NCBI GenBank assembly: GCA_001001925.1
Contig: LCLH01000003.1
Location: 1 to 31,171, forward strand
DNA length: 31,171 nt
From: Candidatus Magasanikbacteria bacterium GW2011_GWC2_45_8
Lineage (GTDB): Bacteria > Patescibacteriota > Patescibacteriia > Magasanikbacterales > UBA10146
Direction: 5' to 3'
The translations under genes and the position numbers were made by a program. Shown in pieces: positions 16,801-21,924 of the stretch (within the stretch, counting starts at the first letter, position 1; each line of letters begins with the position of its first letter). The notes under the pieces were generated by a model. The model was not told the DNA's origin, did not search any database, and saw only the letters and a list, made by a program, of their open reading frames with translations.

Positions 16801-19019
16801 ATTTGTGTTTCTGTTGCCGACTTAAATTCTGTCTGCAACTGTTGAGCGTTCAGTATGCGCGTAAAAATGCGCACTTCATCTATTAAACCATCAAACGCAA
16901 TAGTGCCTTTATTGCCCTTATAACCAATAACCAACGGATTGTTTGTGGCATTAACAGTATGTGCAAATGCAACAGAAGCAGTATCCTGCACTCCGTCAAC
17001 GTAATACAAAATAGATGAACCATCAAATACAACCGTAACCTGATGCCATGCGTCGTCTGCTTTTGGCAAAGGCCAATTCCCTTTTTCTGCCAAAGAGATA
17101 TTCCCCGCATCTCCAGCTTTGACACTCACTGTTACGTTGCCACTGGCATTGGTCTGAACACTCAAAGAATCTTTTATCTGCGCGATCATAAACAATTTGG
17201 GAACAACAAGGTTTGAACGTTTCATCCACCATTGGAGGGATAGTTGATTTCCTTTCCACGGCAAAACATTTGTTTCAATATAGTCCGTCGGACTTTTAAA
17301 TTGATACGCGGCGCCTATGACTCCTTCATTGTTTTTCCAGTCTGGACCAGAAACTATCGCGTGCGCCACTTGGCTCGCGTTTAACGCATCGCTTGGCACG
17401 CTCAAATTACTGGTAAACTTGCTTGTATCAGATGTTTTATCAAACGGAAGATACGCAACGGTCAATGGAGTACCATCTATATACCATTCATAATAAGGAA
17501 TAATTTTGTTAAATGGCGGCAATCCGGAGGCTTCCGCCTTATACTTTGTGTTTTGGGCGGTGAGAGAAACTTTTACGCCAGGTTGTGGAATACAAATACC
17601 TGCCGCGCATTCAAGATCCGTGTCGCACCCTTCGCCTTGACATGAACCGCATTCGCTATTTTGTCCGCAATCCGGCGCGCCAATAACCGTACTCGCTTTT
17701 CCTTCCCCCTTATCTTCATCAAGCGTATTATTAAAACACCATGCCGGCAAAATCTTTATCGTCTGCGGTTCTGAAAGCGTCTCATGATTATCAATGTCAT
17801 ATGCTTTTGCGGTGAGTTGCACCACCTCCGCTTTGTTAGGATCTTTTAATTTTGGCTTCCATGTTTGATCACTCACCAAACCGGACACGAGAAACGGATT
17901 CAAAATCTTGTCGACGATATTTGAATTCTCATTTTCATAAAATGCGACTTTCTTTACTCCAGCGTCATCACTTACCTCCGCGCTCATAAGTGTTGGCAAG
18001 CTATTGCCCACCAACGCGTTATTGCCTGGTTGAACCAAAGAAATTTTTGGCGGTTCAGCGTCATATTTTTCACCGGTTATAAACTGGCTCACGCACGGAT
18101 GCACCGCGCTACAGTCAAGCGCCTTGCCTGATTTTGAAGCGATGCTGTTTTTGAGCGTTACTTGGTACACGGTATTTTTTTCAAAACAATCGGTATTGGA
18201 GCTGCTGTTTAATGGATTCTCCGCGTCCGCGCACGAGCCTATGGGATGAAATTCAACCGTATTTTGATCCACAAATTTGAGTTCGCCGGCAAAAGGATCT
18301 GTAGGCGAGTCGGCAGGCACGGGAGTAAGGACTCCTTTTGCGTCTATTGCGCCTTTTTTAACAATTGTGATAGCACCGTCTAAAATTGTCTTGCCGCTAT
18401 CCACGGAAACAGTGGATTGATCAAGAACCGCCGGCGCGCCCAGACCGTTAAAAAAATCAATGGAGATTACCACATTTTTAATAGGGAGCTGTGGCGGACT
18501 TTGCGGAGTGGTTGTCGCGTAAAACACGCTGAATTCCGGTTTTAAACATTCATCTCCAACACACCCTCCACCTCCTTGTTTTTGCGGCGCGCCCATAATA
18601 GCGCTCGTTAATTTGCTGATGATAAACTGCGTAATAGCGACAGAAGATAAAATAATCGCCAAACCTATTACAGCGTTGCGCAAGACTTTTTTTGCGGTCG
18701 CGACTTTTTCTTCATCTCCTCCCGCGGTCATCCAAAGATACCCTGCGTAGATCATGAGCCCAATTACAATAACACCCAAAAGCCCCAATGCAATACGGAT
18801 AATTTTTGCCGCGATAATGCGCGGATCCGTATCTACCAAACCGGTGGAAGCGCCAATACCTCCCACCCCAAGCGCGTCAGTGTTTGAGCCAACCTGTGTG
18901 GGCGCAAAATTTTGCGCGTACGCGACAGGCGCAAATGCAGTCAACAAAAACACAGCGACGCTCACGAGCACGAGAAACTTCATCCATCTAATTGTGTATT
19001 TGGCGCGTGTCATTTGCAT
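7803..19019 (-). CDS. Giant pilin-headed, multidomain, Cys-rich surface protein (3738 residues)
   Basis: The N-terminus has a signal peptide (cleavage likely after AYA, residue 35) and two membrane helices (about 72-95 and 113-136) joined by a short charged loop: the VirB2/TrbC-like pilin hairpin common in CPR. About 3600 residues are then predicted outside the cell: SbsA-type Ig domain (160-315), another Ig-like domain (323-425), a LamG/concanavalin-like domain (about 515-733), IPT/TIG repeats (about 785-1190), further SbsA-like domains, a first cluster of CGNGxxExGEECD repeats (DUF4215-like, about 1815-2060), Ig-like regions, a pseudopilin-like module (about 2735-2860), a second Cys-rich cluster (about 2905-3590) and a unique C-terminal domain. 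No sortase or C-terminal anchor is seen. ATGs at 19019, 19013 and 18983 are all possible starts. Attachment to host cells is an inference. Confidence 0.9.
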   Translation of the reverse strand: MQMTRAKYTIRWMKFLVLVSVAVFLLTAFAPVAYAQNFAPTQVGSNTDALGVGGIGASTGLVDTDPRIIAAKIIRIALGLLGVIVIGLMIYAGYLWMTAGGDEEKVATAKKVLRNAVIGLAIILSSVAITQFIISKLTSAIMGAPQKQGGGGCVGDECLKPEFSVFYATTTPQSPPQLPIKNVVISIDFFNGLGAPAVLDQSTVSVDSGKTILDGAITIVKKGAIDAKGVLTPVPADSPTDPFAGELKFVDQNTVEFHPIGSCADAENPLNSSSNTDCFEKNTVYQVTLKNSIASKSGKALDCSAVHPCVSQFITGEKYDAEPPKISLVQPGNNALVGNSLPTLMSAEVSDDAGVKKVAFYENENSNIVDKILNPFLVSGLVSDQTWKPKLKDPNKAEVVQLTAKAYDIDNHETLSEPQTIKILPAWCFNNTLDEDKGEGKASTVIGAPDCGQNSECGSCQGEGCDTDLECAAGICIPQPGVKVSLTAQNTKYKAEASGLPPFNKIIPYYEWYIDGTPLTVAYLPFDKTSDTSKFTSNLSVPSDALNASQVAHAIVSGPDWKNNEGVIGAAYQFKSPTDYIETNVLPWKGNQLSLQWWMKRSNLVVPKLFMIAQIKDSLSVQTNASGNVTVSVKAGDAGNISLAEKGNWPLPKADDAWHQVTVVFDGSSILYYVDGVQDTASVAFAHTVNATNNPLVIGYKGNKGTIAFDGLIDEVRIFTRILNAQQLQTEFKSATETQMPADTLDVNVAPAKTIITADIWQLSKAGYEITNTKAPYREKKGICVNVPKITNVIQTSGAEDNYVTVVGQSFGAYKQGVSSVSFSKVASPQPAKADQWVGADLCSVKAWHDNYVVVKVPKGAVTGPIKIDAQSSSLQGYENLVFRDTSADAFGPVFNPSEVFKVTNEKFPGLCTVDPENVSAGDIMKLTGTQLVDGKSPGDAILLGVENEALNEFGAWSNFLILDIKVPVTIAAGQTSVKVQSRGMKSNTLPLGVFSTAGDTNPHIFSMNPTEGPIGTYVTLTGINFGTNGEVVFSQGGDTFVADLPPAYCGSTWTTGQIVVKVPQKIQQNKGDYSVSVVIKKGSANAASNKKIFTVNADSLKPGLCKLDPDNGPLFSAQFGGIAFKGEGFGDAPGSIKFTKDAQVSDQKFFAWGDTLIDTRKFSDIEKSAQAQFKTGPANVLNAQKLPSNSLQFKIQNCKEELQKGKELAAVCGEGNSCCASGVCQVKGQCPEDKKPGASVYMWSFTTGKLPIVPKVLEQCGAFCTKSGKSCSKIGTTDGCDKKIDNDICKLVTPSPSPSKVWEGAANICVNAVVKVRFDTSVDIEEKSTQQAIILYECQDKTTCILEDTKQIVPVSYSLGGWSSGGKGGTKVTMSPLDDLAPDKPYGVLVTTKVKSLPGALSEAMIENATCPAISKNVKINGISNLKAAYCTTFVTRPTKDYCELGAVVVDPVDSSVFDFNKQFKDFYSVTPIAKGDVCAALDGDDYDWTWSPTDKPSVAQFQKTSDYADISNNAGDKGFVKSNQDLNTKNKETPFDTPEQIVATWVDKVLNPAGLIKGTAQLTIKLPNPKVVSYYPQCTTACVNAEVGAEFNVVLGPSTVNKNTVRLYKCALFDVTCKQYVLVDGWSDAVSPYTVSLNTDETDREKVNRQISLKHTVAFVQNTYYKIKIQGDIDGVKSIWQIQLDSAALNDDCDDNGKNCKTFSWVFRTKNDGTACAVDKVILNPNTAVVKVVGGQATYNALAIGSPDACNPNGQILDTSGASYSWNWSPPEKPDWKEKTDDRAVVWMSNFSSGKQDAPWCTESCLKAGSASAPETGLCGNGKVESGEECDPAGDNGNKGGNNNIEKCGWNCLLYIPSTEGTPACNAATIQNGNCCGNGPQVLPEAGEECDLGLLNGVTGSGCESSCTKEGTIVSYVACVETDTQKGMNVPADVCAKGEAQYTHKGQVISVKVHPVCGNGKEEPGEECDKGNQNGAANSNCSGSCLLQLVSVSKCGNGIVEKDNGEQCDPKDIAGGKGCSDTCQNLGSSPLFGSWCGDSVVGTGETCDSSSKNFSLNVDAAQYATAVGAGTIIEKKQTASISATISQAGQPSKKGIGTFELQCGFGPINSACPDASNTTNGAGTDSCCYQRPVVTIDQPKTNSSSVCPNAVFEVTMKNGEADKEALLNNIILAEQVVDDGTPNCPNGTTPFTYETKTFAPKNLWQKIIALVKRFLSIPVYAEQYKYCAGDAVISASSTYDNSTNTSVISVTPQIPLKQKKNYKLFVLNYDKAKGWSGLKDTHGVTFVDSNNFQKNISSEFTTLDVPFCKVTDVSVIPNYHLFNKKDATKEFVVIPVFIPAGIGVEGMQQIAPIPGQYEWSYVWNTNDSSVASVADAPFKGNNTVKAVGKNGNATITSGIKITKDTSAPSTKDQEITGEAQAQVFLCENPWPNITEYKDPTTGKMYGFGLIDAETFPPSVAAQGKAWNNFQTMYCKDAGISGFEDDLPALKQPAVLYHQDQVAPPSPADPILKEFFFTFEEASGNKDSLGLRVYPNIEHKTLKEWYQGQPWVPKGNPVPIKIGQYEALQEGRTYYIAGLNLGSSTLGESFYVQYYAGALKFYKVDLSCKSGNLCTISPVQDISGGLSFNPQTGQVVYKGSSFTEETIIKDLKGNQLKNLYHIKVPPAPAPAYTNVYVWSFSDNASADTVNIFNQLLANFTLNINIDNPRVCSADPSISCSKNLDCGAAGGECEAPLDKMNRDLKRIKDLALLANKIELYKILNQSYPNLKNNPSLGTFIPGLTNSKWLSWQGVLGNALGVAVPLDPINTFNGCGGGDANITSGGTTYNLKDFDAQTCWNGQISTFMCPKGSFIYQYEFASNSKASIRANFEIPSVKWNKPLEDFVGNSSLLDLNNSCKDQVIGLSEKCGDGVVGNGEQCEIGQVKEGVCNGGNTQTFGVNNYSVTNFFPCSDTCTWSADALPLSKLKLCSNNSNPDAPIACAQDADCSAVVPLPGPSSTCQSVLNFCAVTGKLCVTKKDCNQADVKDICNSFKASGLTCVPHGYCGNGKIEGSEVCDDGANNGKYGYCSFSCKTTGGAGYCGDGKLKLNAKNEPADPNKVCDASALWFGGNSSGWSYITDTQKTETYKDGKLKYFQQGWQTNNNLISCSEQENPDKCLWQGAKYNTDKLQSCSWDCQSYDYCGDGKVNSTLNSKGKPYEECEKSEACQVGYCTYKNGTKLMKSNAGVLCEDDAGCAPLALKIVPPFCDNKKCSSYSSNAGESCVTNGDCVQQFTCQGFVSGKRYCQMKSEFTPKPDNSNTPKKFSDDAVKFGLNSCVWDSKIIAGTTVTCLPLNATPVQASVGVCGDGIIQDGKKGADGNLLPGHGEVSMVVGAVPEVCDKGKVNGVIPFAEYGKTANYCAFGCGQVITVSGGFCGDKNVSAPEYCDASAAQSDYVCSGSITECNPNNTSSCSPSAECVPSARWSAGAKNSCDAKATGSTVPAGSFLTNCTNTCIGSCKVSVCGDKIIDPGEECDDGDPKTFKDGTNGVAPILSYNTAKQTKSYCTNSCLSGEVTNTFCGDKKITIPNEWCDANLFSPAATASCLKGKLSSCTNLCDNKYVCDNNAESAIIVTVQVLNTITDQYDPGSNGGKEFSLYWNDSEMTGNPIAFLDFSNNYKITLSALTGGAYGNLTIKYKKGPAEFGEVQVLVSSGFPSLENIETSNDNTNWKGSTIDNYTQNIFFQSVDSFVKINNIKL

Positions 19020-19043
19020 GAGCTCTTTTTACATATTGTATGT

Positions 19044-19146
19044 CGTTGAGGCAAAGACTTTGAGGGGACTACGAGCCGCGACGGCACGAGCCGGAGCGAA
19101 AATTCAACAGAATTTTTGCGTGCCCCGCAAAGCTTTTGCATCAACG
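19044..19146 (+). repeat. Structured dispersed repeat, copy A
   Basis: A 103-bp element fills most of the gap between the giant gene and its upstream paralogue. Outer arms CGTTGAGGCAAAGACTTTG and CAAAGCTTTTGCATCAACG are imperfect inverted repeats. Inside lie GGGG/CCCC and a hairpin with arms GCGAAAATTC and GAATTTTTGC around AACA (one G-U pair). It shares a nearly identical core with copy B at 25754. It ends 8 nt from the stop of the 19154 gene. There is no T-tract, so it is not an ordinary intrinsic terminator. Confidence 0.8.
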
Positions 19147-19153
19147 AAAATTT

Positions 19154-20398
19154 TTAAAATGTCGGCGGATACTCAATCTTCAGTTCACTGCACCCGGGAG
19201 CATCTTTATCATAAATAATCTGTCCTTTGCCATTATCTTTCTCACAATTTTGCGCGGAGGAATATGCCTTCTTCTCGCCGTTAAAACAGCTCGGATCCGT
19301 GTTATCGCCTGTACATTGCGGACCAATCGCGGGATAAAAGCAATTTTGATATGCATCTGTTACTGTTGAGGGTATAAAAGGATAATACACCACATTAAGT
19401 AGCGGGGCTGGCGGGGGCGGATCACGCCAAAATTTGCCATGAGCAACAATGAGCTTGGTGTGGTTTGCAGGTTCGGTGCTCACAGGAGTTCCGTCCGGCG
19501 CGAGCGCGCTCAAGTCAACTCCCTGCGCGTCATAATTTGCAACGTTTTTTGTAAACCATATATATTTATCCGCTTTGCTCGCTTTGATAGTAACATTTTC
19601 AAATGTATATGAAGACATTACCTTGCTAAACATGACATCAAGCGGCGCGTCCGCGGCAATATCTTGCGCGCCAACACTTGGAGTGATGCTTGTAAGCGTG
19701 GGTGGCGTTACGTCTTTTTGATTTGAGGTGTTGAATTTCCATATAAAATTATCAGCCGGCGAGCCTTCCGCTTTCCCATTGCCCTGCGGAAATACAAAAT
19801 CCTTTTTGACAGCGTCATAAGCAAACGATCCTCCGCCATCCAAAGAATTGACCGCCATGTCAATTACGCCGTTTGCCGGCAGTTTGGCGGTTGGTAGACT
19901 TGGTGCCGCAAGATCCGCGGCTTTGGCTTGCGCGGTGAGCGCGGCTTGCGCGGGCAAGCAATACACCGGCATGCCGCAAGAATTTTCTCCACACTGCTCG
20001 CTTGGCACAAACTCCACCGTACGATATCCATTGCTGATTCTAAATTCGCCACTCACCACATTTCCCGCGGCGTCGGTTACGGTAAGATTTTCAAAAACAT
20101 CTTTCTCCGGCTTCCCGCTTGCAGACAACGGATCCACCGGTTCACTAAAATTTATTTGTAAAATAACATTGCGTGGTTGTTTGTCTTTTGCCTCTTTCAT
20201 GGGGTAGGGCAAAACACTCACTACTTTGGGAGGAGTCAAATCAACTTTGGGGCTTACAGTAAAATTCCAGTCATACGGCAACCCTTGTGAATCTTTGCCT
20301 CCTTTTGTGCCATCATCAATTTTAATGCCTTTTCCAAGGACCACTTTATATTCAACATTTTTATTGGGATCTCCTAAATATTCAGACGGCTTAAACAC
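19154..20398 (-). CDS. 3' fragment of a frameshifted pilin-headed surface protein (SbsA-type Ig domains)
   Basis: 414 residues from a GTG at 20398, though the real reading frame extends back to 20419 and continues that of the upstream fragment. It contains SbsA/Big_5-type Ig-like domains, recognisable by DLTPPKVVSVLPYP...NVILQINFSEPVDP and DVTPPTLTSITPSVGAQ...PLDVMFSKVM, with two Cys-containing insertions. It has no signal peptide of its own, so it could not be secreted alone. The residues just before the GTG (TDHKTFVFKPSEYLG) complete the Ig-like strand begun in the upstream fragment, the main sign that both were one protein. The C-terminus is Cys-bearing and ends 8 nt from repeat A. Confidence 0.75.
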   Translation of the reverse strand: MFKPSEYLGDPNKNVEYKVVLGKGIKIDDGTKGGKDSQGLPYDWNFTVSPKVDLTPPKVVSVLPYPMKEAKDKQPRNVILQINFSEPVDPLSASGKPEKDVFENLTVTDAAGNVVSGEFRISNGYRTVEFVPSEQCGENSCGMPVYCLPAQAALTAQAKAADLAAPSLPTAKLPANGVIDMAVNSLDGGGSFAYDAVKKDFVFPQGNGKAEGSPADNFIWKFNTSNQKDVTPPTLTSITPSVGAQDIAADAPLDVMFSKVMSSYTFENVTIKASKADKYIWFTKNVANYDAQGVDLSALAPDGTPVSTEPANHTKLIVAHGKFWRDPPPPAPLLNVVYYPFIPSTVTDAYQNCFYPAIGPQCTGDNTDPSCFNGEKKAYSSAQNCEKDNGKGQIIYDKDAPGCSELKIEYPPTF

Positions 20399-21138
20399 AA
20401 ATGTTTTATGATCCGTGCCTCAACACCGAGCGTCTTGCCATCTGCCTTGAACACGCGATATATTTTGATATTCACGTCATTGAGCGCGCCAGAAAACTTT
20501 TGCGGATCCATACCGTTGATAATTGTCTCTTGTTTAATTTTATCTTTAAATGTTACCGCAATCATGGTGTTGCGCGGTATATCCTGTGCGTTGCGCGCAG
20601 GGTAGTGCGACTCAATAATAGTACCCAACTGCGCGTGGCCTTCAAAAAATACCTGCCCGCCGGAGACGCCTTCCGCGCCACCCAAACCCCCGCCGCCTTC
20701 TCCAACAAGTTTTTGAATAACAAACTGCACAATCGCAACAGACATCAAAATAATAGCAAGACCAATCACCAAATTCTTGAGCATGTTTTTGGCTGTCATT
20801 ATTTTTTCCTCTTCGCCTTCCGACGTCATCCACAAGTAACCGGCGTACACGATAAAACTTATCATTATAAGACCTACAAGCCCCAGCACCGCGCGGATTA
20901 TTTTTGCGATGATAACGCGAATGTCTGTGCCGGACAATCCTGTGGCTTGTCGGAATTGTTCGTTTGCGCCCAAAGAGTTGGTCAATTGCGCAGGTGTGTT
21001 GACGTCGCCTTGCGCAAACACAGGCAATGCGTAAGCAACAACCGTACGCAAAACAAAAACTGTTGCCAATACAAATAGTATACTGACAACAGTTCTGTTT
21101 CGTTTTTGACCTGTCTGTTTTTCCCCCTTGATTCGCAT
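20374..21138 (-). CDS. 5' fragment of a frameshifted pilin-headed surface protein (VirB2-like hairpin)
   Basis: 254 residues from the ATG at 21138; an in-frame TTG at 21147 is less likely. A basic N-terminus and hydrophobic segment form a signal peptide ending near LPVFAQ. Two membrane helices (starting VIIAKIIRAVLGLVGLIM and NLVIGLAIILMSVAIV) flank the loop WMTSEGEEEKIMTAKN, matching residue for residue the pilin-like head of the giant protein downstream. A glycine-rich hinge leads to the start of an SbsA-type domain (HYPARNAQDIPRNTMIAVTF). The frame is lost after LGVEAR, and the last residues (IIKHLCLSRLNI) are out-of-frame translation. The gene starts 18 nt after the yqeY stop. Confidence 0.8.
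   Translation of the reverse strand: MRIKGEKQTGQKRNRTVVSILFVLATVFVLRTVVAYALPVFAQGDVNTPAQLTNSLGANEQFRQATGLSGTDIRVIIAKIIRAVLGLVGLIMISFIVYAGYLWMTSEGEEEKIMTAKNMLKNLVIGLAIILMSVAIVQFVIQKLVGEGGGGLGGAEGVSGGQVFFEGHAQLGTIIESHYPARNAQDIPRNTMIAVTFKDKIKQETIINGMDPQKFSGALNDVNIKIYRVFKADGKTLGVEARIIKHLCLSRLNI
20411..20419 (-). other. Frameshift site joining the two surface-protein fragments
   Basis: In the upstream frame the minus strand reads VEARIIKH. In the frame of the downstream fragment the same bases read GTDHKTFVFKP, which restores the expected Ig-like strand. One missing base near GCACGG would explain the shift. There is no homopolymer and no canonical slippery heptamer, so a mutation or a sequencing/assembly error is more likely than programmed frameshifting. 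Confidence 0.7.
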
Positions 21139-21156
21139 ACGATTCAAAATTGAACG

Positions 21157-21603
21157 TTATGACGACAATCGTTTGGTCAGAAGCATGCGAACTATCGTGC
21201 CGTCCGCGCGACTTCCTATCTTTTTCATGATAGAACCCATAACTTTTCCCACATCTGCCGCGCTCTTTACGCCGGTTTCAGCAATACATTCATCTATAAA
21301 CACCAAAATCTGATCTTCTGAAAGCGGCACGGGCGCATATGTTTGCAATTGCGCAATTTCCGCGCGCGCGGCATCTGCCAAATCGGCGCGACCGCCTCGC
21401 TCAAAATCTTGCAGAGCGTCTTGTGATTGTTTGATCAACCGACGCACCACCGCGTGCAATTCTTCTTCAGATAATTCGTGACCGGTTTCTATCTCCTGAT
21501 TTTTGATGGCGGTTTTGAGCATGCGAACCACGGACACCGTGTGTTCGTTTTTTGCTTTCATCGCCACTACGTATTCTTGATTCAATTGATCTTTTAACCC
21601 CAT
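21157..21603 (-). CDS. yqeY: GatB/YqeY domain-containing protein
   Basis: 148 residues, the standard length of stand-alone YqeY. The family shares its helical domain with the tail of GatB, the tRNA-dependent amidotransferase subunit; its own function is not firmly established, though tRNA-related roles have been proposed. Visible signatures: N-terminal MGLKDQLNQEYVVAMKAKN with VRMLKTAIKNQEIE, a Glu/Arg-rich middle helix (ALQDFERGGRADLADAARAEI), YAPVPLSEDQI, and the C-terminal GKVMGSIMKKIGSRADG. It starts 17 nt after the rpsU stop; rpsU-yqeY adjacency is common in bacteria. No Shine-Dalgarno precedes the ATG. Confidence 0.93.
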   Translation of the reverse strand: MGLKDQLNQEYVVAMKAKNEHTVSVVRMLKTAIKNQEIETGHELSEEELHAVVRRLIKQSQDALQDFERGGRADLADAARAEIAQLQTYAPVPLSEDQILVFIDECIAETGVKSAADVGKVMGSIMKKIGSRADGTIVRMLLTKRLSS

Positions 21604-21620
21604 GTGACGACCAAAAAAAA

Positions 21621-21848
21621 TTAATAATCTCCTTCTTTTATATTGCCTACTTTAATGTTGTATTCGTACAGGCCCGCTCGGCGTTTTCTTTCAATGGCGT
21701 TTTTGCGGCGTTTGTTGCGATTTGGCTTGGGTGCGTAAAAACGCACCTTCTTGGCCTGAAGGAGCTTGCCGCTGGAACGCATTTTGGTCTGAAAGCGCCG
21801 CATGAGAGCCTCAAAGCTCTCGCCTTTGCGTCGTTTAACTTCAAACAT
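21621..21848 (-). CDS. rpsU: 30S ribosomal protein bS21
   Basis: 75 residues, basic, with the bS21 pattern MFEVKRRKGESFEALMRRFQTKM followed by a Lys/Arg-rich helix (KPNRNKRRKNAIERKRRAG). bS21 sits on the 30S platform next to the 16S rRNA 3' end that carries the anti-Shine-Dalgarno. The gene has its own strong promoter (21895-21924) and, unlike nearly every other gene here, a strong Shine-Dalgarno (GGAGGTGA, 21858-21865). That element is partly folded into a leader hairpin. This suggests translational autoregulation as described for Bacteroidia, where bS21 helps hide the anti-Shine-Dalgarno. yqeY follows after 17 nt. Confidence 0.95.
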   Translation of the reverse strand: MFEVKRRKGESFEALMRRFQTKMRSSGKLLQAKKVRFYAPKPNRNKRRKNAIERKRRAGLYEYNIKVGNIKEGDY

Positions 21849-21856
21849 GAAACTTT

Positions 21857-21875
21857 TTCACCTCCCCGTGGTGAA
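21857..21875 (-). promoter_or_regulatory. rpsU leader hairpin containing the Shine-Dalgarno
   Basis: On the minus strand TTCACC (21875-21870) and GGTGAA (21862-21857) form a perfect 6-bp stem with loop ACGGGGA. The Shine-Dalgarno GGAGGTGA (21865-21858) spans the loop and the 3' arm, so stem formation would hide half of it. An 8-nt match to the anti-Shine-Dalgarno is exceptional in this window. Nine bases separate it from the ATG at 21848. Confidence 0.7.
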
Positions 21876-21894
21876 CTTAAATTAAGATATTTTC

Positions 21895-21924
21895 AGTATA
21901 CCTGTTTTGTCTGGTGTATGTCAA
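21895..21924 (-). promoter_or_regulatory. rpsU promoter
   Basis: On the minus strand TTGACA (21924-21919) and TATACT (21900-21895) are spaced by 18 bp. The -35 overlaps the hisS stop codon. Transcription would start near 21888, giving a leader of about 40 nt that contains the Shine-Dalgarno hairpin. It separates rpsU-yqeY expression from lepB-hisS. Confidence 0.75.

Noticed and set aside
19044..19146. Repeats A and B as ordinary Rho-independent terminators
   Set aside because: Neither end has a T-tract after the stem, and the architecture (nested stems, conserved core) is far larger than a terminator.
18754..19218. Plus-strand open frame across the start of the giant gene and repeat A
   Set aside because: It is antisense to the signal peptide and pilin head, has no family similarity, and its end (FCVPRK) is just translated repeat.
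20374..20425. Programmed -1 frameshifting in the split surface gene
   Set aside because: No canonical slippery heptamer or downstream pseudoknot is apparent at the transition; an indel is simpler.
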